DNA of 64,000 bases, from positions 186,001 through 250,000 of the forward strand of contig NZ_PYGK01000011.1 in the NCBI RefSeq assembly GCF_003014595.1. The letters are read 5' to 3'. Both the position numbers and the translations under genes were made by a program. Source of the stretch: Chitinophaga ginsengisoli (GTDB taxonomy: Bacteria > Bacteroidota > Bacteroidia > Chitinophagales > Chitinophagaceae). Below, piece by piece: positions 1 to 9,516 of this stretch (position 1 is the first letter of the stretch; the number at the start of each line of letters is the position of its first letter). The notes beneath the pieces are model-generated. The model had not been told where the DNA came from. It saw only the letters and a list, made by a program, of their open reading frames with translations, and searched no databases.

Positions 1-1872
1 ACATTCCAGCTTGACAACAACTACCTGCTGACAGTCACCGGTGTTATCAAAGACCTTCCTCCCAATACTGGTATGACCTTCGGATTCCTGGCATCCTTTG
101 CTACTATTGAAAAAGAGATGAAGGAGGCCATGACCGAGTTCTATGCCATCACAGGCGGCAATACATTCATTGTTGTTCCTCCTCACTACGATATCAGAAA
201 GATCGAAAGCCGCATGCCGGGTTTCATTAAGCAGAACTGGGGGGCTCAGATAGCGGCGGAAGCTAAACTGCTGATGCAGCCTCTGAAAGAGGTACACTTT
301 GATCAACGTTACATACAGAGCGCCACTACTTCCCGCAATACTTATCGGGCATTGATTGCCATTGCGATCTTTATCATTGTGACCGCCTGTATCAACTTCA
401 TCAACCTGGCTACAGCACAGGCCATGAAACGCGCCAGGGAAACCAGCGTCAGAAAAGTACTGGGCGCTCACCGCTTTCAACTCATCCGGCAGTTCCTCGG
501 AGAAACAAGTGTGCTGGTGCTCGCTACGGTAGTATTCGGCCTAGGCATCGCCTACCTGGCATTACCACAGGTGGCATCCTGGCTGGATGTAAACATCGGT
601 ATAGCACAGCTAAATCAGCCGCTGGTATATGCTCTGCTGGCAGCCCTCACCCTTATCATCATTTTACTGGCAGGTCTGTATCCTGCTTTCGTACAATCTT
701 CTTTTCAGCCTGCCCTCAGTCTGAAAAGTACCACCGGTCAATCATCCCGTGGCTTAACCCTCCGCAAATCACTGGTATTTGTTCAATTCCTGGTATCACA
801 GGTGCTGATCATCGGCACATTGGTGGTAGCCAAACAAATGGACTTTTTCAAAAACCAGGATCTGGGATTTAACAAGGAAGCAGTGATCTCTTTTGGTATT
901 CCCGACAGAGCCAAGCGGGAAGTACTGGAGCAACAACTGAAGGAGAATATCGGTATCAAAGAGATGTCTTTTTCAACCGGCGCGCCCTCCTACAATCAGA
1001 ATTTCGCTCCCTTCTCCTGCCCGGCAAGAGGTATCACAAAGGATGATGTAGTGGAGCTGAAATTCGTCGATGAACAGTTCATGAAGATGTTTGACATGAA
1101 AATGCTTACAGGCGAAGGCATTACCCCCTCAACACGTAAAGACTCTGTCCCCCGCGTGGTTGTGAACGAAGCCTTGCTCCGGAAACTGAGCATTACCCGC
1201 CCGGAAGATGCTCTAGGCCTGACCATTATGCAGGGCCAGGCGAAACTGGAGATCAAGGGCGTAGTGAAGGACTTTCAGAGTGAATCCAAACACAAGGAAA
1301 AAAGACCCTGCATCCTCTTTAACAATCCGCGCGCGTTTAATACTGTCAGTGTAAGACTGTATCCACAACATATGCCTGCTACCATTGCCCACATAAAGAA
1401 AGACTGGTCAGCACTTTTCCCGGAAGATCTCTTTGCATATGAATTCCTGGACGACCATATTGCAACCATGTACAAACAGGAACAGAAGCTCTACACGGCA
1501 TACAGACTATTCTCAGGACTGGCCATTATAATCGGTTGCCTGGGATTATATGGACTGGTAGCCTTCGCAGCTGTTCAGCGCAATAAGGAAATAGGGATCA
1601 GGAAAGTATTGGGCGCCTCTATTCCTGATATTGTTGTGCTATTCGGTAAAGAATTTATGTTGCTGATCGCATTGGCATTCCTGGTAGCTACACCACTATC
1701 TTATTACCTGATGTACAACTGGCTGGGCAACTTTGCTTATCATATTTCACTCAGTGCGGGCATCTTTATTGTTGCAATTGTACTATCAGTGCTCATAGCA
1801 GCAGTGACGATCGCTCATCAATCTATCAGAGCAGCATTGTCCAGTCCTTTAAAGAGCCTGAGAACAGAGTAA
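1..1872 (+). CDS. FtsX/MacB-type ABC transporter permease (5' truncated by window edge)
   Basis: The reading frame is open from base 1, so the N-terminus and the first membrane helix lie outside the window. The visible part begins in a MacB-type periplasmic domain (TVTGVIKDLPPNTGM). Then come an FtsX domain with three helices starting near residue 92 of the stretch from the first ATG (73), a second periplasmic domain, and a C-terminal FtsX domain. Both FtsX domains carry the family signature (ETSVRKVLGAHRFQLIRQF and NKEIGIRKVLGASIPDIVVLF). Bacteroidota proteins of this kind are about 800 residues with two FtsX units; they act with a separate ATPase in efflux or lipoprotein/cell-envelope traffic. 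The substrate cannot be told. No ATPase gene is visible; it may lie upstream. Confidence 0.93.
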   Translation, partial: TFQLDNNYLLTVTGVIKDLPPNTGMTFGFLASFATIEKEMKEAMTEFYAITGGNTFIVVPPHYDIRKIESRMPGFIKQNWGAQIAAEAKLLMQPLKEVHFDQRYIQSATTSRNTYRALIAIAIFIIVTACINFINLATAQAMKRARETSVRKVLGAHRFQLIRQFLGETSVLVLATVVFGLGIAYLALPQVASWLDVNIGIAQLNQPLVYALLAALTLIIILLAGLYPAFVQSSFQPALSLKSTTGQSSRGLTLRKSLVFVQFLVSQVLIIGTLVVAKQMDFFKNQDLGFNKEAVISFGIPDRAKREVLEQQLKENIGIKEMSFSTGAPSYNQNFAPFSCPARGITKDDVVELKFVDEQFMKMFDMKMLTGEGITPSTRKDSVPRVVVNEALLRKLSITRPEDALGLTIMQGQAKLEIKGVVKDFQSESKHKEKRPCILFNNPRAFNTVSVRLYPQHMPATIAHIKKDWSALFPEDLFAYEFLDDHIATMYKQEQKLYTAYRLFSGLAIIIGCLGLYGLVAFAAVQRNKEIGIRKVLGASIPDIVVLFGKEFMLLIALAFLVATPLSYYLMYNWLGNFAYHISLSAGIFIVAIVLSVLIAAVTIAHQSIRAALSSPLKSLRTE

Positions 1873-1890
1873 AAACAACAGACCATCAAT

Positions 1891-1936
1891 AACAAAAGGA
1901 GGCGCATCACTAAGAAATGATGCGCCTCCTTTTGTT
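1891..1936. terminator. Bidirectional rho-independent terminator
   Basis: Perfect 19-bp inverted repeat (1891-1909 with 1918-1936) around an 8-base loop. It is A-rich on one side and T-rich on the other, so it can end both the permease transcript from the left and the SusD transcript from the right. Confidence 0.85.
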
Positions 1937-1948
1937 ATGCTCAGCCAT

Positions 1949-3487
1949 TTACTGCCATCCAGGCGTCTGCCTGAATATCTTATTCCCATACGCAGCCGCT
2001 ATATCCATTTCAGACTGTGGTACCGGCCACAAGGTATCGCGCAGCGGAAACTTTCTCGGAGAACCACTGGGATCTATCAGGGTAGGAATAATTGTCCTGT
2101 CAGTCCCCCAGCGCTTCAGATCAAAATACCGCTGTCCTTCCATTGCCAGTTCAATCCTTCTCTCATGACGAATAGCAATACGCATGGCATCCTGAGAAAG
2201 TCCCGCAGGTAGTACCGGCATTCCCACGCTCGCCCGGGTACGTACAGCTTTCACCGCTTCATATACACTGGCATCAGCACCGGCAATTTCGTTCTGTGCT
2301 TCTGCATACATCAGCAGTACATCTGCATAACGCAGGTAAACCCAATCCTGGTCACTCTGAGTACCAATAACAGTTGCCCGGGTAGAATCAACACCTTTCT
2401 TATTCAGGAAGCCAGATGAAGCAGTAATGGCTGCAGGATCAAACGCAATCCCTCCTTTGTACAATACACCTGGCACCAGTATAGTGGCCAGTAGTCGCGG
2501 ATCCCTGTTATTATATGGGTTCGCCGGATCATATAGCGGTGAAGTGGTAATAGGTTGTCCGTCGATGCATTCATAGTCATTTACCAGGTACCCCATCGGC
2601 TGGAAGCTGGCACTGTAAGTATACAGGTAATCCGCAGGACTATAAGCATTCGGCACCTGGTAGCGGCCCGAGAACATAATCTCAGGATTGTTATCCTGCC
2701 CCGACTTCAGGAACAATTTACGGTACCCCCCTGTATACAAACTAAAACGGCCTTCCGTCATGATCGTTCTGGCCGTAGCAGCAGCTTCCTGGAAGTTATG
2801 GACAGTGAGGAATACTTTCGTGATATATCCCAGGGCAGTGCCTCTTACTACATGTCCCTTGTAAGCGGTATTCGGAAGGTTAGCAGCCGCAAACCGGAAG
2901 TCGCCCAATACTGAGTCCAGTACCACTGCTTTCGGCGATCTTCCCAGCTGATAGGATGCAGCTTCCTTTCCTAACGGCTGAAAGGTCAGTACCACATCTC
3001 CATACAACTGTGCCAGCAGAAAGTAATAGTACCCACGTATGAACCGGACCTCTGCTATATAGGTATTCCTTTCTGTATTATCCATCGTCACATTGCCAAT
3101 GTTAGCCATGAATACATTACAGGCTTCTATAGCCCTGTATGCAGTGTTGTACGCATCTGACTGAATAGTGCCGGTAGTTGGTTCTATAGAGCCATTAGCA
3201 ACATTTGAAAAAGCGCCGCTGTATGCATTGTCTGACAGCGTTTCCCAATACGGCGTACCTGCACCCCAGCCCTGCCCCGTATTGTTGGCATTGGTGTAAT
3301 TGTATCCCTGTATCAGGTAACTGTAAATAGCCGTCAATGCCTGGTCTGCATCTGCTTTCGTTTTCCAGAAAGTGCCCGAAGACTGCTGATCGAGCGGATT
3401 ACGGTTCAGAAAGTCTTTCCCGCAACTATCAAAGAGGATGATCATTACTGGCAACAGGATGATCCAATATTTTATGTTGTATTTCAT
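1949..3487 (-). CDS. SusD/RagB family outer-membrane lipoprotein
   Basis: 512 residues. The signal peptide ends in a lipobox (ILFDSCGKDF, Cys22), so it is a lipidated surface protein. Typical SusD features follow: N-terminal FLNRNPLDQQS, a TPR-like helical core (AYRAIEACNVF, IRGYYYFLLAQLYGDV), and the C-terminal RHERRIELAMEGQRYFDLKRWG block. SusD proteins form the lid of a TonB-dependent SusC transporter and bind glycan or peptide ligands. It follows its SusC partner (3509-6607) by 21 bases and both end at the 1891-1936 terminator. No enzyme is encoded with the pair, so the substrate is open. Confidence 0.96.
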   Translation of the reverse strand: MKYNIKYWIILLPVMIILFDSCGKDFLNRNPLDQQSSGTFWKTKADADQALTAIYSYLIQGYNYTNANNTGQGWGAGTPYWETLSDNAYSGAFSNVANGSIEPTTGTIQSDAYNTAYRAIEACNVFMANIGNVTMDNTERNTYIAEVRFIRGYYYFLLAQLYGDVVLTFQPLGKEAASYQLGRSPKAVVLDSVLGDFRFAAANLPNTAYKGHVVRGTALGYITKVFLTVHNFQEAAATARTIMTEGRFSLYTGGYRKLFLKSGQDNNPEIMFSGRYQVPNAYSPADYLYTYSASFQPMGYLVNDYECIDGQPITTSPLYDPANPYNNRDPRLLATILVPGVLYKGGIAFDPAAITASSGFLNKKGVDSTRATVIGTQSDQDWVYLRYADVLLMYAEAQNEIAGADASVYEAVKAVRTRASVGMPVLPAGLSQDAMRIAIRHERRIELAMEGQRYFDLKRWGTDRTIIPTLIDPSGSPRKFPLRDTLWPVPQSEMDIAAAYGNKIFRQTPGWQ

Positions 3488-3508
3488 TTTTCGTAAGATT
3501 AAACTGTT

Positions 3509-6500
3509 TTAGAAAGCTGCTTTAATACCAAAAGCAAATACCTGGTTCTGTGGATGCGACACAAATCTTGTATTGTTTGAAACCCTTTCCGGATCGAGCC
3601 CTTTAAACCCGGTAATGGTGAACAGGTTATCACCCGCAAAGAATATACGTAAACTGCTTAGCGACACACGTTTTACCAGGGAAGCGGGTAATGTATATCC
3701 CAGTTGTACATTCTTGAGTCGTAAAAAAGAAGCGCCTTTCAGATAGTAGGTAGATGCAGTACTGATATTACTACTGGCATCTCCCTGTCCGGTAATATAA
3801 ATCAGCGGCATAGTAGTGCTCGGGTGTTCCGGCGTCCATGCGTTCAGCCAATCTGTTGTAGGCGGAGATCCCTGGTTGAAGGGCTGTACGCCCCAACCAT
3901 TCACAAACAGTTTCTGCCCATAAGAACCATACAGGAAAACAGAGACATCGAAATTCTTCCAGGAGGTGCTGGCATTGAACCCATAATCAAACTTTGGAAA
4001 AACACCCGGTACGATCACCCGGTCACTGGCATTCACCGTATCATTACCAGTTACATCTTTGAATTTCAGATAGCCTGGTTTAGGATTATACTGTTGAATG
4101 GGAGACCGGGCCACCTCATCGGCCGACTGGAAGATGCCGGCATACTCATACATGTAAAAGCTACCATAGGGCTGTCCTTCCTGGATAATAGTATTATTAC
4201 CGGTATTGATGGAGGCTGCGCCAAACCTGATCACCCTGTTTTTATTTGTCTGAAAAGTACCACCCACAGAAAATCGTACACTGCCGATCTTGTCCGTATA
4301 CTGAAAGGAAGCTTCCAGGCCCGTGTTCTTCATTTTACCCTGGTTAAGAGTAGGAGCGTTCAAACCCAGGTACGCAGGGATCAAAGGCGTATACAGGATA
4401 TCATAGGTCAGTTTATTGTACCAGTCGACGGTGACGTCCAGTTTATTGAACAGGGCAACATCTGCACCGAAATCAAAGATGCGGGTGGTTTCCCATTTGA
4501 TGTTTCGGTCTACCAACCCGTTCTGTCCCACGCCTGAGTTCAACGTATTGCCAGAAAATGAATAGGCGTAACCTGTATTTGGATTATATGCGTTCGAAGT
4601 GGTGTACACATCCTGATAAGGGTAGTTACCAATATTCTGATTACCTAATTTACCCCATGATCCACGCAGCTTCAGGTTATTCAGCCATGCAATGTTGTGA
4701 AGGAATTGCTCACGTGTAAGCACCCAGCCGGCGGAGACAGAAGGGAAAAGTCCCCAGCGATTGTCAGGAGGAAAACGGGAAGAAGCATCGTAGCGGGCAT
4801 TGACTTCCAGCAGGTATTTTTCATCATAATCGTAATTCAGTCTACCATAGTAAGAGCGCAAAGCCCATTCTGACGTAGTACCAGTCGCAATCTGGGAGCC
4901 TGCAGGGCCTGCATTCAATTCATGCAGACTGTTGCTGGGGAAAGGGGTATTACGACTGGCTACAAGTCGCTGCGCTTTGTTATACTCTGCCTGGGTACCA
5001 GCCAGTAACTTAAAATTATGTTTGTTGATTGCTTTGGAATACGTAAGCTGGGTATATCCCACCGGGTAAACCATGTTACTGTCCGTCACCACAAGCCCCT
5101 GCCCATTTACGTCCAGCGTACGTTCGAAAGGATCGTTCAGTTTGGCGAACCAGTTATACTGGTTGATCACAGGCTTGAAGTCATACACCTTGTTGAAATT
5201 GAAATTAAGCCCTCCGCTTGTTCTCCATTCCAGCCCTTTCAGGAGACGGATATTCAGGAAGAGGCTACTTTGCAGAAAGTAGTCATTGCTGTTCACAAGC
5301 GCATTCTCTGCAATAGCGACAGGGTTCTTATTAGGCGTTTGCACACTCGGATATACCGAGTTCACATAACGGCCGCTGCCATCAGGCAATTTAGGTCCGT
5401 ACATGGGCGATTGAGAGAGCGTAGACAGAAACATATCCTGGCTGCCCCTGGAGGCATATGTTCTCTTCCCATAGTTGAGTGTGACGCTGGACCCAAAAGT
5501 AGCCCAGTCATTGATCTTTGAGTTCAGGTTAAACTGCAGGTTATACTTTTTATAAGAAAATCCGATCATGATATCCGGCTGATCTACATAACCAATGCCT
5601 ATGTTATACACCGTTCCGTTACTCCCGCCCGTCATGCCAATATGATGTGTATGTACCTGTACGGTTCTCATAACGGCATCCAGCCAGTTGAAATCAGGAT
5701 AACGCTCAGGATCGGAAGGATTAGTATAGGCAGCGATCATCTCAGGAGTAAATAGGTTCTTATAACCGGAATTGGCGGCGGCTACATTCCACATCTGCAT
5801 ATACTTTGCAGAGTTATAGATCAGGTTATCAGGTAATGCCGTAGGTTTGGTGATGCCAAAACTGTAATCGTACGACAACTGAAATTTCCCGCTTTTCCCC
5901 TGCCTGGTAGTTACCAGTATCACCCCGTTGGCAGCCCTCGTACCATAGATCGCAGCGGATGCGGCATCTTTCAGCAATGTAACCGATTCTATATTCTGTG
6001 GATCGAGCACAGTAAGACTTCCCGGTAAACCATCTACGATCACCAGCGGACTGCTTCCTGCAGAACTGTAGGTGCCCAGTCCTCTTACCCGCAGTACGGA
6101 GCCTTCGTTACCAGCTTCGCCAGAGCCCTGTGTGAGGGACAAGCCGGGTAGTTTTCCCTGTAACAACTGTACAGGATCTGTTGCTATCCTTCTGTTCAGT
6201 TCAGCACCATTCACTGAGGCAATGGCGCCTGTCAGGTCACCCTTCTTCTGTGTACCATAACCTACTACCAGCACCTCGTTCAATCCTTTACTGCTTTCAG
6301 CCAGTGAAATATTTATCTGCTGACGGCCATTTACGGGCAGCTCCTGTGTCTGAAACCCAATGGCTGTAAATACCAGCGTGGCATTGGCGGGTACGTTTGC
6401 GAGGGAATAACGCCCCTTATCATCTGTAGATGTACCGGTGTTAGCGCCTTTTACTCTTATGGTAACACCAGGAACAGGTTGTTTATCGCTATCGCGGATG

Positions 6501-6607
6501 ATTAATCCGTTGATTGTTCTCACCTGGGCAGGTACTGCCGTCCAGGCAAAGATCAGTGTAAAGCACAGGAATAATAGCCTGAAGCGGGGAATGTAAGCAT
6601 TAGTCAT
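3509..6607 (-). CDS. SusC/RagA family TonB-linked outer-membrane receptor
   Basis: 1032 residues. After the signal peptide (ending near AVPAQ, residue 27) comes a CarboxypepD_reg-like beta-sandwich (residues about 30-110). The SusC signature VLVVGYGTQKKGDLTGAIASV and a plug domain (VRGLGTY, IVDGLPG, TLLKDAASAAIYGTRAANGVILVTT) follow, then a long beta-barrel ending in aromatic Phe (FAFGIKAAF). It imports a ligand captured by the SusD encoded just downstream, powered by TonB. There is no STN domain, so no direct sigma/anti-sigma signalling is expected. A perfect LacI-type operator lies 88 bases upstream of the start, suggesting repression by a regulator encoded elsewhere. Confidence 0.96.
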   Translation of the reverse strand: MTNAYIPRFRLLFLCFTLIFAWTAVPAQVRTINGLIIRDSDKQPVPGVTIRVKGANTGTSTDDKGRYSLANVPANATLVFTAIGFQTQELPVNGRQQINISLAESSKGLNEVLVVGYGTQKKGDLTGAIASVNGAELNRRIATDPVQLLQGKLPGLSLTQGSGEAGNEGSVLRVRGLGTYSSAGSSPLVIVDGLPGSLTVLDPQNIESVTLLKDAASAAIYGTRAANGVILVTTRQGKSGKFQLSYDYSFGITKPTALPDNLIYNSAKYMQMWNVAAANSGYKNLFTPEMIAAYTNPSDPERYPDFNWLDAVMRTVQVHTHHIGMTGGSNGTVYNIGIGYVDQPDIMIGFSYKKYNLQFNLNSKINDWATFGSSVTLNYGKRTYASRGSQDMFLSTLSQSPMYGPKLPDGSGRYVNSVYPSVQTPNKNPVAIAENALVNSNDYFLQSSLFLNIRLLKGLEWRTSGGLNFNFNKVYDFKPVINQYNWFAKLNDPFERTLDVNGQGLVVTDSNMVYPVGYTQLTYSKAINKHNFKLLAGTQAEYNKAQRLVASRNTPFPSNSLHELNAGPAGSQIATGTTSEWALRSYYGRLNYDYDEKYLLEVNARYDASSRFPPDNRWGLFPSVSAGWVLTREQFLHNIAWLNNLKLRGSWGKLGNQNIGNYPYQDVYTTSNAYNPNTGYAYSFSGNTLNSGVGQNGLVDRNIKWETTRIFDFGADVALFNKLDVTVDWYNKLTYDILYTPLIPAYLGLNAPTLNQGKMKNTGLEASFQYTDKIGSVRFSVGGTFQTNKNRVIRFGAASINTGNNTIIQEGQPYGSFYMYEYAGIFQSADEVARSPIQQYNPKPGYLKFKDVTGNDTVNASDRVIVPGVFPKFDYGFNASTSWKNFDVSVFLYGSYGQKLFVNGWGVQPFNQGSPPTTDWLNAWTPEHPSTTMPLIYITGQGDASSNISTASTYYLKGASFLRLKNVQLGYTLPASLVKRVSLSSLRIFFAGDNLFTITGFKGLDPERVSNNTRFVSHPQNQVFAFGIKAAF

Positions 6608-6694
6608 AACGTATGGATTTAGATGAAGAAAAACATGTTTAACGGATCAACAGCTGCCAAAAGAAGGCAGTCTCAGGGTCATATTCACCAGGCG

Positions 6695-6708
6695 TGCAAA
6701 CGTTTGCA
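6695..6708. promoter_or_regulatory. LacI/GalR-family operator-like palindrome
   Basis: TGCAAACGTTTGCA is a perfect 14-bp palindrome with the central CG typical of LacI/GalR-family operators. It lies 88 bases upstream of the SusC start at 6607, in a 352-base gap (6608-6959) with no gene. No LacI-family gene is in the window. Confidence 0.55.
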
Positions 6709-6915
6709 TACAGGTAGCTGGATTTTGACGTGGGAAATGGGTAACGTGCCGTAAAGTCTGTGATTGATATTACTGACGAGCTATAATTATGGTGCCAGAT
6801 ACGAAAGAACCAGATATTGGGTTAAATAGCTCTCATGATTTTCTCCAATACATGTACTTTTTTCGCTTTTTTAAAGGAAGTTGTCGGGCGGGCCTAAATA
6901 AAATAAAATAAAAAA

Positions 6916-6940
6916 GGCGCCTCATTCATTATGAGACGCC
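6916..6940 (-). terminator. Probable terminator of the metalloprotease transcript
   Basis: Inverted repeat of 10 bp with one mismatch (GGCGCCTCAT / ATGAGACGCC) and a 5-base loop. On the minus strand it is followed by a T-rich tract, placed about 20 bases after the stop of the metalloprotease gene. Confidence 0.75.
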
Positions 6941-6959
6941 CCTTCATGGTTGGTATCTG

Positions 6960-9497
6960 TCAGAATCTTAGTTCTTTCTCTCCCATCTTTCTGATCTTCA
7001 CATTCAGCTCTTTCAGGTGGCGCTGGGTTTCTTTATCCATACGCGGATCAGCCTGATACCTGGCAATCAGTTGCTGTTCCTTCAACAGCACTGCCTTCAC
7101 AATATCACTCATATCTGTCAGGTAGTAAGAATACATCTGGTTCATCGCACTAAACATCTGGTCCATATTATCATTAGGATATACCATATCCAGCAGTTTG
7201 TTGATATAGATCTTCTGTAAGTTGCGCTTGTAAAAGCTTACACTTTTGCCTGCATACAGCTCTTTAAAGATCATCTTATCCAGGTCTTCCAGCATTTCCT
7301 CCACTGTATATGTCTTTGCCACCTTATCATCATACTGTGCCGCCAGCATGGAAGTGAGGCGCATACGGTTCAGCAGTCCGTTCATGGCGGAGCTGTACAT
7401 TTCGGTCATGTCGATGCCAAACTTATCAGGTATCCGCTCCATCAGCGATCTTTCGTTCAACCATTCAGGTACGGTAAAGAGTTCCCTCCCCAGGAATGCC
7501 ATGGCTTCCTTCTGACGATTATACTCGACCTGCTGGTATACAGGCCCCGGCTGACTACCCACCTTTTCATTGTGATACTGTCCGCCGATATTCTTTATCA
7601 CATGCCCTACGTAAGTCACATACTGGTTATACACGGCCGACAGCATTTCCCGCATATCGGTAGCATCCTTTTCCGGTTCATAGGTCCATTCTCCCAGATG
7701 TTTAATGATCCGTTTCAGGTTCATGATACCATAGGTACTAGCCTTCACGGCATCATCTCCCAGATCTTCATTCTGACTGCGGGGGTCCAATGGTTCCATC
7801 TCATTACCAAACCAGAGCCGCCTGTTCTTCAGGCTATCTGTTACTATAGCAGTCAACGCTTTTTGCTCTTCCCACTCATCTTTAAAACCAGGACGCCATT
7901 TGTATCCCCATTCGATAGCCCACTTATCGTAGTCATTGATGCGTGGATACAATCCTGCACGACTGATATTATCTTCCGGCTGCGCCACATAGTTGAAACG
8001 TGCATAGTCCATGATGGAAGGCGTATGCCCATATTTCTCTACCCAGGCTTTGTTGCGCAGGTTCTCTACCGGCACCGTAGAACTGGAGCCAAAATTATGC
8101 GCCAGACCAAGTGCATGTCCTACTTCATGGGAAGACACAAAACGGATCAGTTCTCCCATTAGTTTGTCATCAAACACCAGTTTCCTGGCGCCGGTATCTA
8201 CGGCAGCACACTGTACAAAATACCATTTCTGCAAAAGCGACATCACGTTATGATACCAGAACACATGGCTTTCCAGGATCTCTCCCGAGCGGGGATCAGT
8301 TACACTGGGGCCCATCGCATTCGCAATAATGGAAGGACGGTACACAATAGCAGAGTGTCTTGCATCTTCCAGGCTCCAGGTGCTGTCTTCCTCGTGGGAA
8401 GGCGCTTCCCTTGCATAAATAGCGTTTTTGAAGCCAGCTTTCTCAAAGGCGGCACTCCAGTCGTTTACCCCTTGTATCAGGTAAGGCACCCATTTCTTAG
8501 GCGTTACAGGATCTATGTAGAATACAATCGGCTTGACAGGTTCTACCAGCTCACCTCTTTTATATTTCTCCATATCTTCCGGCTTAGGTTCCAGTCGCCA
8601 GCGGATAGAATAAGCGGCATTTGTCACACCCTGTGGATGCGCGTCAAAGTCTCTGTGTGTCACCGAGAAAAACCCAACACGTTTATCCTGTAAACGGGGT
8701 CTCAGCGGTGTTTCGGGCAGTAATACCATGGACGAGTTCAACTCCACACTATAATTGGAAGACGTAGGATTTCTTCCCGCGCTGAATGTTTTAAAGGCAC
8801 GCACTTCCAGGTTGGTCGTATAAGGATGTACATACTTGATATAACTGCGGTCATTCTGTTGCGCGCCCATACCTGCACGGTCTTTGAATGCCTGTTTGGA
8901 GAAGTAGAGCACATCATTGTCACTATTGAGGAACTCTCCCATATTCAGTACAGCAGCCGTCGAATCAGGACTGTAAGCCACAACAGGGAAAACAGCCGCA
9001 ATTGCCTGTACATTGTTCTTTTGTACACTGGCATACATAGCCTTCGTACTATCGCCTGTGTATTCTGTAAAGGAGATCCTGCGCAGGTAGATTTTATTAC
9101 CCCTCCCTCTTTCAAAACGGTATACGCCCTGTCCAATATCATCGCCTACCAGGCCCCATATCCCATTACGCATGTCCACTGAGGCCTCGGCCACACGGTT
9201 TACGATCAGGATGTCTTTCCCCATCAGCGAAAACGGCACTTCAAAGTAATAGTCATCTTCTTTGGAATGCACAGTAATGAAACCTTTGGATGTAACCATG
9301 TCCTTAGTGATCACCTCACTGTATTTCTTCAGTTTGGGAGGTTCCGGCTTCTTGTTGGTGCTATCAGCTTTCACTTCGGCTGAAGGTGCAGCATGGTCCT
9401 TTTTGTCTTTCTTCCTTTGTGCTGTAACATGTACAGACGCGGCCAGCATGGTGCATGACAACAGCCATGCACCCGGGCTAAATTTTAGTTTTAACAT
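6960..9497 (-). CDS. Secreted zinc-dependent metalloprotease (DUF5117/DUF5118/DUF4953 type)
   Basis: 845 residues. A signal peptide is followed by a Lys/Asp-rich linker, then regions matching DUF5118 and DUF5117 (residues about 55-290), then a metzincin-like catalytic domain. The zinc site is visible near residue 455: SSHEVGHALGLAHNFGSSS, giving HExGHxxGxxHN. The MDYARFNY stretch downstream is in the place of the metzincin Met-turn. The long C-terminal helical region matches the DUF4953 part of this family. It is the last gene of a SusC-SusD-protease operon (19 bases after SusD), which suggests that the imported substrate is proteinaceous or a glycoprotein. The cleavage target is unknown. Confidence 0.93.
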   Translation of the reverse strand: MLKLKFSPGAWLLSCTMLAASVHVTAQRKKDKKDHAAPSAEVKADSTNKKPEPPKLKKYSEVITKDMVTSKGFITVHSKEDDYYFEVPFSLMGKDILIVNRVAEASVDMRNGIWGLVGDDIGQGVYRFERGRGNKIYLRRISFTEYTGDSTKAMYASVQKNNVQAIAAVFPVVAYSPDSTAAVLNMGEFLNSDNDVLYFSKQAFKDRAGMGAQQNDRSYIKYVHPYTTNLEVRAFKTFSAGRNPTSSNYSVELNSSMVLLPETPLRPRLQDKRVGFFSVTHRDFDAHPQGVTNAAYSIRWRLEPKPEDMEKYKRGELVEPVKPIVFYIDPVTPKKWVPYLIQGVNDWSAAFEKAGFKNAIYAREAPSHEEDSTWSLEDARHSAIVYRPSIIANAMGPSVTDPRSGEILESHVFWYHNVMSLLQKWYFVQCAAVDTGARKLVFDDKLMGELIRFVSSHEVGHALGLAHNFGSSSTVPVENLRNKAWVEKYGHTPSIMDYARFNYVAQPEDNISRAGLYPRINDYDKWAIEWGYKWRPGFKDEWEEQKALTAIVTDSLKNRRLWFGNEMEPLDPRSQNEDLGDDAVKASTYGIMNLKRIIKHLGEWTYEPEKDATDMREMLSAVYNQYVTYVGHVIKNIGGQYHNEKVGSQPGPVYQQVEYNRQKEAMAFLGRELFTVPEWLNERSLMERIPDKFGIDMTEMYSSAMNGLLNRMRLTSMLAAQYDDKVAKTYTVEEMLEDLDKMIFKELYAGKSVSFYKRNLQKIYINKLLDMVYPNDNMDQMFSAMNQMYSYYLTDMSDIVKAVLLKEQQLIARYQADPRMDKETQRHLKELNVKIRKMGEKELRF

Positions 9498-9516
9498 ATG
9501 TAGTCCCTAGTGTTTT

